In this document: piece by piece, positions 7,879 through 18,000 of the stretch | Numbering within the stretch: position 1 is the stretch's first letter | Layout: each line of letters begins with the position of its first letter | Origin: OFTM382 sp964448185 | GTDB lineage: Bacteria > Planctomycetota > Phycisphaerae > Phycisphaerales > UBA1924 | Assembly (NCBI GenBank): GCA_964448185.1 | Contig: CAYUVO010000023.1 | Span: 1 to 30,912 of the forward strand | DNA length: 30,912 nt | Direction: 5' to 3' | The notes under the pieces: model-generated | What the model saw: only the letters and a program-made list of their open reading frames with translations | Told to the model about the DNA's origin: nothing | Database searches by the model: none | Translations under genes and position numbers: made by a program

Positions 7879-10800
7879 TCAAACCCCTGCCCAAGCCTCC
7901 GCCAACGTCTCGACGCTCACATCAAGTGAGAGCTTCTCGCACCGGAGCGAACCCGAATGATCCAACACCCCGATCTGCCGGCACTCAATCCCTGCCTTGA
8001 TGTGCGCACGCTCGATCTCCTTGACATGCGTCGAAGCAACCTCCAGCACATACCGCGAAGGTGTTTCGGCGAAACAGAACGCAGCGGGTTCGAGCCCGTC
8101 AAGATCAGCGACCAACTCGCAACCGATGGGAGAGCGCGCTCCTCCGCCCCCGCCCCCCCCCCCGATCAACATCTCCGCGAGCGCCACGAGCAAGCCGCCC
8201 TCCGAACAATCGTGCGACGATGCAACTCGCCCCGCAGCGATCTGTTCGCTCACGATCTGAGCGGTCAGTGGCCCGCGTCGAAGATCAACAACAGGCAGCG
8301 CCGCGTGCAGCGAGATGCGGTTGCCGACAACCTCGACTACTCGTGCCGCGACTTCATGAAGCCGATCCGAACCCAGCCGCCGCTCAAGCCTGCCCCAGGC
8401 CTCATTGCCGACCATGCCCCGCAGCTTGGTCCACGTCTTGTCTCGCAGCGATTCGAGCCGATCCGCGGGCACCCGTCCGCTCGCGTGCTCGACGAGGCGT
8501 TCAAGATCAACCCGTGTCTGGTCCGGCAACGAATCGAGCAGTTCGTGCGCCTTGTCGCCCAGCGAACTGGCGACGCTCTGAAGAACGTCCTTCGCATCTT
8601 GCAGCCCAAAGAGCCGTTCGTACATCGAACCGCCACCTGCTGCGGATGTTGCTCCAGCCAACAGGATGACATTGCCCGCTCGTTTCGCATCACTCGTGGT
8701 AGCGCGTTCGAGATTGGGCACGATGCCCAATGCGGTAATCAGCAGCGTCGGCGGGATCTCGATCGTCACGCCGTCAGCGGTCGTGAACTGGTTGTTCAAG
8801 CTGTCCTTGCCGCTGACAAATGGCGTCCGGTACGCCTTGGCCCCGTCGTAACATCCTTCCGCTGCCCGCACCAGCGAACCAAGGTTCTCCGGCTTGGCAC
8901 AACTGGGCCAACAGAAGTTGTCAAGTATCGCAATCCGCGAAGGATCAGCGCCGACGCACACCGAGTTGCGCACCGCTTCATCAATTGCTGCGAGTGTCAT
9001 GAGATACGGATCGCGTTCGAGCCCCGTCGCAAGCCCGCACGCAAGCGAGATGCCCCGACCTGAGCCGGGCACGGGTTCGATGACCGCCGCGTCTCCGGGG
9101 CCGCCCTTCCCGCGGGTTCCACTTCCCACCATCGGCCGGACGATCGTGTTGCCCTGCACCTCGTGGTCGTATTGCCGAATGATGTGCTGTTTGCTCGCGA
9201 TGATCGGATGTGCAAGCAGCCCGAGCAGAGCGTCCTGCGTCGTTGGCAACGAGCGTTGTTCAGCCGCGTTCTGATGCTCCGACGACGATGCAAAGTTCCA
9301 TTCTGCGGTGCGTGTCGGGCTCGGGACGCCGTTGTGCAGGAAGTCCATCGAGAGCCTGCCCACTTCAACCTCGCCATGTCGCAAGATCAGCTCCGCATTG
9401 GGCGTACCAAACGTACCCAGCACCGCAAGCTCGGTCCGTTCTTGATCGCAAATCTCTCGCAGGCGTTCAAGATTCGCCTCGGGCACCGCCAGCACCATCC
9501 GCTCCTGCGCCTCGCTGATCCACGTCTCGGTCGGCGTCAGCCCGTCATACTTGAGCGGTGCCTGATCGAGTTGCACCAACGCGCCGAGCGTCTCGCCCAT
9601 CTCGCCGACCGCTGACGAAAAGCCTCCCGCGCCGCAGTCGGTAATCGCCGAAAATAACGGTTCGTCGCTATCATCCCGCGCTCGCAAAATCGCGTCGAGC
9701 ATCCGCTTCTCTTCGATCGCATTTCCGATCTGCACCGCGTGCCCAAACTCGTCCGCGTGCGAATCGCTCAGCTCGGCACTCGAGAACGTCGCGCCGTGGA
9801 TGCCGTCACGTCCGGTGCGGCCTCCGAGAGCCACGATCAGATCGCCCGCCCTCGGCTCGCCCTTGATGCGGTTGCGGGGCATGATCCCCACACATCCGAC
9901 ATACACCAGCGGGTTCCCGACGTATCGGTTGTCGTACCACACCGCGCCGTTGACGGTGGGGATCCCCATGCGGTTGCCGTAGTCTCGGACCCCCGCGACG
10001 ATCTCGGTGAGCACGCGCGCGGGCGGGATGCAGCCCTCGGGAACCGTGTCAATATCGGGGTACCCCACACAAAATACGTCGCTGCTCGCGATGGGTTTCG
10101 CGCCAAGGCCCGTTCCGATGATGTCACGGATGCACCCGCCTATCCCGGTCGCAGCCCCGCCATAAGGCTCGATCGCGCTGGGATGGTTGTGCGTCTCGAC
10201 CTTGATGCACACCGCGTACTTGTCGTCGAGCGCGATCACGCCCGAGTTGTCGTCGAACACCGACAAGCACCAGTCGATCCCGTTAGCGATCAGCTCGTGC
10301 GTCGCCGCCGCCACCGTGCTCTTGAGCAAGTTGTGGATCGTTACCGAGCCGTCCTCGTGGACCGTGTGCCCCGGCCTGCCCTCCCATTGCAACGGATCAA
10401 CCCCGTCCGCGCTTGCCGAGATATCGCGGTAGTGGATCGTGCTTTTGAGGGTTTTGTGAACACAGTGCTCGCTCCACGTCTGCGCGAGGCTTTCGAGTTC
10501 GATCTCCGTCGGGTCGCGTTCGAGCGCGCGGTAGTGCTCAGTAATCGCCCGCATCTCGACAAGATCTAGAAACAAGTGCCCGTCGCGGCTGAGTCTCAAC
10601 AGCGCGTCGTCATCGAGCTCTCGAATCGCCACCGTCACCGGCTCGATCCGGGCTCGTTGCCCCTTGGGGAGCTGAGCGGGCCAGTACGCCTCGGCATGCA
10701 CATCATGAATCACACGGTTGGCGACAAGTTGTTCGATGAGGCGTTGGGCACCTTCAGCATTGACACCGCTCAGCTCGTACCGCCAGCCCGTGAGCACCAC

Positions 10801-11184
10801 CGCCAGCACGCCCGTGAGATCCTCGACGGCTTGTGCCACGGTCAAAGCTGCGGGGTCCATAATGCCCGGCAGCGGGTGGACCTCGATCACGCTGGTTTCA
10901 GACGGAGCCTTGCTTGTTCCGAGGTGAGCGACCTCTGCGACCGGATCGGCGAGCAAGCCGCTGGCGATCATGGCGAGCTGGTCATCGTCCAATGCTGCTT
11001 CAATAAAGTACACCCGGACCACACGGACACTGATGCCCCGAGAACCCAGATCGGTAGCATCGCGTTCAAGGCGGGCAGCGCGGGGGTCGCCCGCTTGGTC
11101 GGTCGCTCGGACCTCTACGCGATGGACCCGGACCGCTGGCTGAAGAGTGGTGCTGTGTGTGTGGGGGGATGGGTGGGGGGGCAT
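7879..11184 (-). CDS. purL: Phosphoribosylformylglycinamidine synthase, PurL with N-terminal PurS-like domains
   Basis: 1101-residue FGAM synthetase large subunit, which turns FGAR, glutamine-derived ammonia and ATP into FGAM in purine synthesis. Residues about 20-90 and 97-165 each look PurS-like (the second has DPAALTVAQAVEDL), suggesting a tandem PurS module fused at the front. The catalytic core follows: QTWSEHCVHKT (236-246), ETHNHPSAIEPYGGAATG (330-347), ITDCGAGGFSSAVGE (514-528), and the second half with VRNSVCVGADP, TPFVSGKDSLNN and SSHDCSEGGLLVALAE (989-1004). There is no glutaminase domain, so a separate PurQ is expected elsewhere. Oddities are a charged, helical insertion of about 95 residues (865-960) and a run of eight glycines (1008-1015) encoded by a G11 tract. 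The SD is weak. It is divergent from rnhA, with 38 bp between starts. Confidence 0.93.
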   Translation of the reverse strand: MPPHPSPHTHSTTLQPAVRVHRVEVRATDQAGDPRAARLERDATDLGSRGISVRVVRVYFIEAALDDDQLAMIASGLLADPVAEVAHLGTSKAPSETSVIEVHPLPGIMDPAALTVAQAVEDLTGVLAVVLTGWRYELSGVNAEGAQRLIEQLVANRVIHDVHAEAYWPAQLPKGQRARIEPVTVAIRELDDDALLRLSRDGHLFLDLVEMRAITEHYRALERDPTEIELESLAQTWSEHCVHKTLKSTIHYRDISASADGVDPLQWEGRPGHTVHEDGSVTIHNLLKSTVAAATHELIANGIDWCLSVFDDNSGVIALDDKYAVCIKVETHNHPSAIEPYGGAATGIGGCIRDIIGTGLGAKPIASSDVFCVGYPDIDTVPEGCIPPARVLTEIVAGVRDYGNRMGIPTVNGAVWYDNRYVGNPLVYVGCVGIMPRNRIKGEPRAGDLIVALGGRTGRDGIHGATFSSAELSDSHADEFGHAVQIGNAIEEKRMLDAILRARDDSDEPLFSAITDCGAGGFSSAVGEMGETLGALVQLDQAPLKYDGLTPTETWISEAQERMVLAVPEANLERLREICDQERTELAVLGTFGTPNAELILRHGEVEVGRLSMDFLHNGVPSPTRTAEWNFASSSEHQNAAEQRSLPTTQDALLGLLAHPIIASKQHIIRQYDHEVQGNTIVRPMVGSGTRGKGGPGDAAVIEPVPGSGRGISLACGLATGLERDPYLMTLAAIDEAVRNSVCVGADPSRIAILDNFCWPSCAKPENLGSLVRAAEGCYDGAKAYRTPFVSGKDSLNNQFTTADGVTIEIPPTLLITALGIVPNLERATTSDAKRAGNVILLAGATSAAGGGSMYERLFGLQDAKDVLQSVASSLGDKAHELLDSLPDQTRVDLERLVEHASGRVPADRLESLRDKTWTKLRGMVGNEAWGRLERRLGSDRLHEVAARVVEVVGNRISLHAALPVVDLRRGPLTAQIVSEQIAAGRVASSHDCSEGGLLVALAEMLIGGGGGGGGARSPIGCELVADLDGLEPAAFCFAETPSRYVLEVASTHVKEIERAHIKAGIECRQIGVLDHSGSLRCEKLSLDVSVETLAEAWAGV
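8153..8163. repeat. 11-base C/G homopolymer within purL
   Basis: Eleven consecutive C on the plus strand (G on the purL coding strand), part of the polyglycine stretch at residues 1008-1015. Slippage by one base would truncate PurL shortly after its last catalytic block. Tracts of this length are mutation-prone, and also prone to sequencing error. Confidence 0.9.
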
Positions 11185-11222
11185 GGTCCGATTCTATCAG
11201 TCTCTGGCCGCTAGCATCCCTC

Positions 11223-11747
11223 GTGACCAGCACCAACCCACCTTCATCTGCCGCGACCTCCACCCCCCCTAGCCCCACCATCCCCCACGTCGAGCTCTAC
11301 ACCGACGGCGCCTGCTCGGGCAACCCAGGTCCCGGCGGTTGGGCGTTCATCCTGCGTGACCGCAAGACACAGAAAGAGCTCGAAGGCACCGAAGGCGAAG
11401 CTGCGACGACCAATAACCGCATGGAGCTACAAGCGGTGATCGAGGGGCTGGGCGTGCTCAATCGGCCTGCTCTTGTCGAGCTCTACAGCGACAGCAAGTA
11501 CGTCCTCAATGGGCTCAAAGAGTGGATGGACGGCTGGAAGAAACGAGGCTGGAAAACCGCCAGCAAGCAGCCAGTCAAAAACCGCGATCTCTGGGAACGC
11601 CTCGACGAGCTGCGGGGCATCCACGAGCTGCGGTTCCATTGGGTCAAGGGCCACAGCGACCACCCTGAAAACGAGCGGGCCGATCGCCTCGCGGTGAAAT
11701 CACGCGACCGTTATCTGGCAGAGGCGTCGGGTAAAGCCCGGGGTTGA
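11223..11747 (+). CDS. rnhA: Ribonuclease HI
   Basis: 174-residue RNase HI, which cuts the RNA strand of RNA-DNA hybrids. All four catalytic carboxylates are in place: YTDGACSGNPGPGGW (first Asp), RMELQAVIEGL (Glu), LYSDSKYVLNGL (Asp) and WVKGHSDHPENERADRLA (His and last Asp). The basic handle region WMDGWKKRGWKTASK is also present. The start is taken as the GTG at 11223, which leaves a short Pro/Ser/Thr-rich leader. The frame is open to 11157, but that would overlap the divergent purL start. There is no clear SD. The gene has no functional link to the downstream pilus genes, from which it is separated by 200 bp without a convincing ORF. Confidence 0.95.
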   Translation: MTSTNPPSSAATSTPPSPTIPHVELYTDGACSGNPGPGGWAFILRDRKTQKELEGTEGEAATTNNRMELQAVIEGLGVLNRPALVELYSDSKYVLNGLKEWMDGWKKRGWKTASKQPVKNRDLWERLDELRGIHELRFHWVKGHSDHPENERADRLAVKSRDRYLAEASGKARG

Positions 11748-11947
11748 GCGGCGAGCACCTGATGGTTCTCGGCCGATGTGCGAGGGTTGCTCTACTTATG
11801 CAGGCGGCCGGCTGCGCGAAGCGTCCGAGTCGTGGCCGCAGCATTGAGTGTGGGAGCCCGGCGGGCCGATGAGCCTCTTGCGTCTCGAAGCGAGCACCCC
11901 CGGCGTCTGCGGTGCCCGTCCATACACGAGAGCGTTGGAGGAAGCCG

Positions 11948-13003
11948 ATGCAACTCGATGACATACTGCGACTTGCCGACGAGATGGATGCAAGCGATAT
12001 CCATCTGGTTTCGGGTCAGCCTCCGACCGTTCGCGTTCATCAGGTCATCAAGCCGTTGGATGCACCCGTTCTCGAAGGCGACACCGTCTGGGCCATGTTC
12101 CGCGAGATGGCCTCGAAAGAATCCCAGCGTATCTTCGACGATTGCAAGGACGCCGACTTCTCGTTCCAGATCGAGGGCTTTGCCCGCTACCGCGTCAACG
12201 CCCACATGCAGGGCGGCCAGGTCGGGATGGCGATGCGGACCATCAAAACTACCGTGCCCCCGCTCGAAAAACTCGGCCTGCCCGATGTCATCTCGCGGCT
12301 GACGTATCTGCCCCGCGGGCTCGTGCTCGTCACCGGCGACACCGGCTCGGGCAAGAGCACCACGCTCGCCGCCATGATCGACGCGATGAATCAGCGCTAC
12401 GCCAAGCACATTATCACGCTCGAAGACCCGGTCGAATACCAGTTCGAGAGCAAGAAGTGCCTCATCGAACAGCGCGAGCTCGGGCGAGACATGCCCACGT
12501 TCTCCTCGGGCCTCAAGCACGCGCTTCGGCAGGACCCCGACATCATCCTCGTGGGCGAAATGCGTGACCTCGAGACCACCGCTCTGGCCATCTCGGCCGC
12601 CGAGACGGGCCACCTCGTGCTCTCGACGCTTCACACCGTCAACGCCTCGCAGACCGTCGAACGCATCGTCGATATGTACCCCGCGGGTCAGCAAAACCAG
12701 ATCCGCGCCATGCTCGCGGGGACCCTCCAGGCGGTGGTCAGCCAGACGCTGTTCACCCGCAAGGACCGCCCGGGCATGATCCCCGCAGTCGAGACTCTGC
12801 TCGCGACGCCCGCGGTTCGCAACCTGATCCGCGAGGCACGCACCTTCGAGATTCCCAACGTGATCGAGACCAACCGGGCGATGGGCATGTGCAGCCTGGA
12901 CACCTCGATCTCCGAACTCTACTTCAACGGCCACATCGGCAAAGAGGACGCGATCGCGCAGGCTGTCTACCCGGACAAGCTCGCACGACTGCTGGCAGCA
13001 TAA
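11948..13003 (+). CDS. pilT: Type IV pilus twitching motility ATPase PilT
   Basis: 351-residue hexameric retraction ATPase of the GspE/PilT family, which drives pilus disassembly at the inner membrane. Residues 1-30 have the PilT N-terminal pattern (MDASDIHLVSGQPPTVRV). Walker A is GDTGSGKST (130-138), the Asp box is ITLEDPVEYQFE, Walker B is DIILVGEMRD, the His box is GHLVLSTLHT, and TPAVRNLIREART corresponds to the PilT-specific AIRNLIRE motif, separating it from PilB/GspE extension ATPases. The start is the ATG with GGAGGA 7 bases upstream; the longer GTG start at 11912 has no SD. pilC begins 3 bp after the stop. The assembly ATPase PilB is not in the window, nor are PilM-PilQ or the major pilin. 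Confidence 0.96.
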   Translation: MQLDDILRLADEMDASDIHLVSGQPPTVRVHQVIKPLDAPVLEGDTVWAMFREMASKESQRIFDDCKDADFSFQIEGFARYRVNAHMQGGQVGMAMRTIKTTVPPLEKLGLPDVISRLTYLPRGLVLVTGDTGSGKSTTLAAMIDAMNQRYAKHIITLEDPVEYQFESKKCLIEQRELGRDMPTFSSGLKHALRQDPDIILVGEMRDLETTALAISAAETGHLVLSTLHTVNASQTVERIVDMYPAGQQNQIRAMLAGTLQAVVSQTLFTRKDRPGMIPAVETLLATPAVRNLIREARTFEIPNVIETNRAMGMCSLDTSISELYFNGHIGKEDAIAQAVYPDKLARLLAA

Positions 13004-13006
13004 CCC

Positions 13007-14233
13007 ATGGCGACCTTCCGATTCCAAGCTAAAACCGCTTCGGGCCAGGCCAAAACAGGCTCGCTCGAAGCCGCCAGCGCCACCGCCGCTGCAGCCACGC
13101 TCCGCGCACAAGGCATGCGGGTCCAGTCCATCTCCGCCGAGATGGACGAAGGCGATCGCGGCGGGTTTCGTGAGACGTGGCAGCGGATCAACAACCGCCA
13201 GCCCACGACCAAGCACGTCCTTGAGTTTACAACTCAGCTCGCGGTCATGATCCGAGCGGGCATCAACCTGCGTGCAGCCCTCGAAGGCATCGCCCAGCAA
13301 ACCACCCACTACAACTTCCGCAAGGTCCTCTTCGGGCTCAAGCAGGACGTCGAGAGCGGCCTGCAGTTTTCTGACGCCATCGCCAAACATCCCAAGCTGT
13401 TCAACCCGTTGTATGTCTCGATGGTTCGGGCCAGCGAGATGTCCGGTTCGTTCAGCGATATGCTCAACCGAATCGCCGACTACATGGCGCAGCAAATGGA
13501 AACCCGCAAGATGGTCATCGGGGCCTCGATCTATCCCGCGATCATCGGGACGCTCGCGGTCAGCGTGACGGTCTTCCTGCTCACGTTCGTGCTGCCCAAG
13601 TTTTACACCGTGTTCGAGGGCAAGGAAGACGTGCTCCCGTTCGCGACCAAGTTCCTGATGAACCTCAGTAACTTCATGACGGCGCAGTGGTACTTTGTCG
13701 TGGGCGGAGTCGTGGTGCTGGCGGTAAGCTTGTTCCTGGGTCTGCGCACCGATACAGGCAAGTTCTGGGGCGACAATCTCAAGCTCATGGTCCCGGTGTT
13801 GCGGACGATGTTCCGCTCGCTCTACATCAGTCGCGGCCTCCAGACAATGGGTCAGCTCATCAACGCGGGCGTCCCGATGCTTGATACGCTGCGGATCACG
13901 GGCGAAGTCTCGGGCAACATCCTGTTCAGTTCGATGTGGGCGAAGGTTCACGCGAGCGTCAAGCAGGGCAAGAAAATCGCGACCCCGTTGCAGGAGGGCA
14001 AGCTGTTGCCCACGAGTGTCACACAGATGATCTCGGCGGGTGAAGAATCGGGCAAGCTGGGCGAAGTGCTCGATCAGATCAGCACTTTCTACGCACAACG
14101 CCTCAGAGAACAAATCAAAGCCCTGACCAGCATGATCGAACCGATCATGATCCTGGGCATGGGTTCGATCGTCGGGTTCATCGCCATGGCGATCATCCTG
14201 CCGATCTTCAAGATGAGCTCGATCGTTTCCTAA
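13007..14233 (+). CDS. pilC: Type IV pilus inner-membrane platform protein PilC
   Basis: 408-residue GspF/PilC family polytopic membrane protein, the platform on which PilB and PilT act. It has two homologous T2SSF domains. The first is about residues 70-190 (FTTQLAVMIRAGINLRAALEGI ... MVRASEMSGSFSDMLNRIADY), followed by a membrane helix (IYPAIIGTLAVSVTVFLLTFVL). The second is about 270-400 (GLQTMGQLINAGVPMLDTLRI ... MISAGEESGKLGEVLDQISTFY), ending in a membrane helix (ILGMGSIVGFIAMAIILPIF). A third hydrophobic segment lies near 225-245. Length and arrangement are standard. It starts 3 bp after pilT and has no SD of its own, so translation is probably coupled. Confidence 0.95.
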   Translation: MATFRFQAKTASGQAKTGSLEAASATAAAATLRAQGMRVQSISAEMDEGDRGGFRETWQRINNRQPTTKHVLEFTTQLAVMIRAGINLRAALEGIAQQTTHYNFRKVLFGLKQDVESGLQFSDAIAKHPKLFNPLYVSMVRASEMSGSFSDMLNRIADYMAQQMETRKMVIGASIYPAIIGTLAVSVTVFLLTFVLPKFYTVFEGKEDVLPFATKFLMNLSNFMTAQWYFVVGGVVVLAVSLFLGLRTDTGKFWGDNLKLMVPVLRTMFRSLYISRGLQTMGQLINAGVPMLDTLRITGEVSGNILFSSMWAKVHASVKQGKKIATPLQEGKLLPTSVTQMISAGEESGKLGEVLDQISTFYAQRLREQIKALTSMIEPIMILGMGSIVGFIAMAIILPIFKMSSIVS

Positions 14234-14269
14234 TCATCCCGCGGAGGGCTCGAGCCGACGGAGCAGCAT

Positions 14270-15019
14270 GTGAACAACACACGACCCGACAGACCCAAGA
14301 ACGTCTTTCTCCCACCTCGCGGGCGGGGCGTTGGGTACAAGACCAGATCGCGCCGACAAGCGCGTGGCTTTACGCTGCTCGAAGCCTCGATGACCGTGAC
14401 GATTATCGGCATCGGGGTGCTGGCCATGGTCGAGGCCCAGCAATCGTTCATCCATAGCAATCTCTGGTCGAGCCACGCTGCCTCGGGTGCCTATCTCGGA
14501 GGCGAGATCCGCGAACTCATGCGCGGTCTCCCCAGGCACGATCCCGCTGCGGGACTCGCCGGTGAAAACATCGCCTTTGGAACCGAAACCGGAGAGACCA
14601 CCGTTGATGACTTCGACGACATCGACGACTTCGACGGCGTGATCTTCGGACACAACGGCACCATGGATGGCCCGCTCGATGCAGTAGGTCGATTGATCCC
14701 TGCGCTCGACCACTTGGGCAACTTTGACTTGGCCGAGGACGGTGACACGGTCGGCATGATCGGCTGGTCGCAGCAAGTCATCGTCGAGAAGGTCGAGCCC
14801 TTCGATACCGGCATTTTCAGAGCAGATGACTACTACCGCGTCGGGCCGGGCAGCGACGATCTCGATGCTCCCATCGGTGCAGATGGCACGGGGCTTCCGC
14901 CGTTGGAAGTCGATGAGTTCCCATTGCGGGTCACGGTGGTGGTGCGGTATACGCCCAACCGCCCCGACGCAGAAACATCAGAGATCAGCCGGGTTTCATG
15001 GATCGTTCCTCGGGACTAA
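14270..15019 (+). CDS. Type IV prepilin-like protein (PilV-like minor pilin)
   Basis: 249-residue protein with a class III prepilin signal: a basic 33-residue leader ending in RRQARG, then FTLLEASMTVTIIGIGVLAM. The predicted cleavage is G33/F34 with Glu at +5, as prepilin peptidase requires. The leader is longer than the usual 5-25 residues. The rest is acidic and probably beta-rich (VDDFDDIDDFDGV; LRVTVVVRYTP near the end) and matches no minor pilin closely. Its place after pilT-pilC and before PilX- and PilW-like genes suggests a PilV-type minor pilin in the tip/priming complex. The start is a GTG with GGAG 6 bases upstream; an ATG two bases before it runs straight into a stop. No prepilin peptidase gene is in the window. 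Confidence 0.8.
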   Translation: MNNTRPDRPKNVFLPPRGRGVGYKTRSRRQARGFTLLEASMTVTIIGIGVLAMVEAQQSFIHSNLWSSHAASGAYLGGEIRELMRGLPRHDPAAGLAGENIAFGTETGETTVDDFDDIDDFDGVIFGHNGTMDGPLDAVGRLIPALDHLGNFDLAEDGDTVGMIGWSQQVIVEKVEPFDTGIFRADDYYRVGPGSDDLDAPIGADGTGLPPLEVDEFPLRVTVVVRYTPNRPDAETSEISRVSWIVPRD

Positions 15020-15076
15020 ACCCGGGATCAAGCAAGTTCAATGTCTGTGTGCATGGTGCGGGGATGGAGTTCAAGC

Positions 15077-18000
15077 ATGGCGAATGTCATGACCAACAGT
15101 CGGGCGATCAACACCGTGAGCAAGACGCCAAGCCATTCGCGACGGCGCATGCAAGTCGCCCATCGGCGCGGCGTGGCTTCGGTGCTCGCGATGATGTTCC
15201 TAGTGCTCTTTGGGTCGCTGGTCGCCGCGATGGCGATTACGAGCCGGAGCAACATCCGAACCGCGAGCACGCATCTCGAAGTGATGCAGGCCATGAGTGC
15301 CGCCGAAACGGGCATGGCTCTCGCCGAACGCAGGCTCACCGAATCGGCCCAACGCTTTGTCGTCGCCAACAGCACGATCACGCCCGAGTTCGTTGAAGGT
15401 CTCTGGAGAGGCTCGTTCAGTGACTTCGGCGACAACACCATCACACCCTCGACCAGCGGCGTAGGCGACGCGCCCGCAGGGCTCGCCGAAGCACTGGTCA
15501 ACTTCCATGCTCAAGACGTCAACATCGTCGTCCGCGACGAGCTGGATCTCTCCGTGCCGGGCATCCTCGCCGCGTGGCCCGATGCCGACCTCGACATCTA
15601 CGAGTCCGATTGGTGGGTCATCACGCCCATCACCGCGATGCAGACCGCGCCCGATGGAGCGCCCCCGCCGCCCGCGTACCAGATTATCTATGCGCCGCTG
15701 ACCGATGGCCAGACCATCCGCATCATCTCGATCGGGTACAACTTCGTGCACGGTCGCACGCCCATGACCCGCACCATCACCCGCGATTTCCAGCTCACCA
15801 AAACCATCGACCACGCGATCCTGAGCCCGAGCCGAATCATGATCGGTAAAAACGTGCAGATCGTCGGAGACCTCGGCGTGCGCTACGACGACGTGACGTT
15901 TACCAACGGTAACCCGTTGATCAGTCGATCAGATTTCCGCGGGCTCGACGCCGGATTTGATGCCCGGCTCGACGAACTCTTCGCGGTGCTCTCTGATGCC
16001 ACGCTCGATGTCGATGGCGACAACCGCCTCCGAGTCGGCCACCCCATCGAGGGGGCTGCGATCCCCAGCGACCCGCTCAACCCCGGCGCCTTCTTCGACT
16101 CCACCGGCGACGGCTACGTCGATGAGTTCGATGTCTTCATCAACTACTTCGACCAGTCCCCGAGAGACAACCGCGTCAACATCGCCACCGAGTTCATCGA
16201 CGACAACGGCGACGTGATCGACCCATCACTCGCAGAGCTCATCGACGGCTCAACACCCGACCGCAACCGCAACGGTGTCTCGGGCTTTGTCGATCTCAAC
16301 AACAACGGCAAGTACGAACCCAGCGGCTCGCCCCCCGAAACGCTCACCGACTGGATCTGGGTCGAAGTCTCTGAGGGCGTCCTCTCGCGGGTCTATCTCG
16401 ATGGCGAGCTGGGCTATCTCGACGGCTTCCTCGACGACATGGACCGCTACGTCAAGCTCGATGGTTCGCTCGCATTCCGTGTCGATAAACAGACCTGGAC
16501 CGATGAACAAGGCAACACCAACGCCAAAATCCAGGGCGCGATTCGCCCAGCCAAAGCGTCCCAGTCGCCTTTGACGTTCAACGCGGGCAACGACGATCTG
16601 CCTTTGATCGATGCGTCGAGCTTTACGACGACCAACTCCGGGTTGCTCGCCGCTGCCGACGGCGCCGAGTTCTGGGCACAAGTCCAGGCCAACCTCGCAG
16701 CAGGCGGGAAGATCGTCAGCATCGCCGATCTCATCGGACCCGACATGAACTACATCGAATCTTCGCCCGAAGGCTCGACGTATTCCGATCAGGAAGGTGT
16801 GACTCGGACCATGCCTCGCTACCTCAGACTCGATTTTGATATCGACGGCGACGCCATGCCCGACAACTGGGAAACCGCCTACTTCGAACCCATGCCCATG
16901 GATTCGCCCAATGTCGCGGACTGGTATTACCGCCCCGTCTTCGAGGGCATGGTCTTCCACGACGTCATCATTCCAATGGGGCTCAACGGCCTCTTCAACG
17001 ACTGCGTCTTCGGCGGCGTCACCCGCGTCGAAACCCACACCGACAACCACGGGAGCTACGCCGGTCAAGCAGGGACGACCTACGCCGCGTGGTCCATCTA
17101 TGGCCAGCTCGAGTTCGACCCCTCCGAAGGTCGCCCCGTCGCCAAACGCCCGCGATACATGTTCGGCGACGACAACGACGAATACAACGAAACCGATGGC
17201 TGCTCGAACTGCCCGCCTCTGACCCTCACGGTTCTGCCCGAGTCGGCACGCCCGCCCAACGCGATGCTGCTGATGGCCAGCGAACCCCTCGACAAAGCCG
17301 ACGTTCCCAATGACGAAGTGTCGAGCTATTCCGCTGCCGACTACGACTCGCTCCCCGAACCGCTGCTCGTTGATACACGCGAACTCGTCGGCGGCACTTT
17401 CCAGAATGTGGTCCGCAGAGTGACCGATTCCAAGCTGTATTCCAACAACGTCAGGCTGCACGATTGCCTCGTCGTCGGGTCCATCGTCAGCGATACTCCC
17501 CGTGAATATACGCACATTCGCAACAAGCTCCAGTTCACCGGAGCCACTCGGTTCATGACGTCTCATCCGACCGAAGCGGCCTGGAACCCGGAACCTGCGG
17601 ACCTCGATCAGATTCTCCGCAGTTCCATGATGCTCCCCAACTTCTCGGTCGACGTGGGCACTTTCAACAGCCCCGCCGAGCAAGACGTCGAGCTCCACGG
17701 CGCCATCATCGCGGGCGTCCTCGATATCCGAGGCAACACCGAGGTCAACGGTTCGCTCATCCTCACCTACAAACCAACCCACGGCGAAGGCCCCCTCGTC
17801 GATCTCTACGGCACGCCCATCGGAAACCCCGCAGGATTCAACGCCTCCATTGGATACTTCGGCCCCGACGATGGCGACTACGAATCACTCGATCCGAGTC
17901 AGCTCAACGAGGTCAACGGCGTACGCATCGTCGGATGGGATCTCAACGGCAACGGGTTCGCTGACCTCGGACCCACCGAGACGCCCACGCCCCAGCAACT

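Noticed and set aside
8084..8097. GGGTTCGAGCCC, resembling the T-arm of a tRNA
   Set aside because: No acceptor, D or anticodon arms can be built around it, and it lies inside conserved purL coding sequence.
11748..11947. The 200-bp gap between rnhA and pilT as a possible small gene or RNA
   Set aside because: No frame shows a ribosome-binding site and family sequence, and no hairpin followed by a T run was found. The short GCGGCC/GGCCGC inverted repeat near 11806-11843 is too weak on its own.
11792..14113. A 773-codon open frame on the minus strand opposite pilT and pilC
   Set aside because: It is the antisense shadow of two certain genes. In GC-rich DNA with strong third-position bias such frames stay open, and its His/Asp/Gly/Arg-rich translation has no domain.
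16250..17782. A 510-codon open frame on the minus strand opposite the PilX-like gene
   Set aside because: Same shadow effect. The translation is Val/Gly/Asp-rich without motifs, while the plus strand shows a membrane helix and calcium loops.
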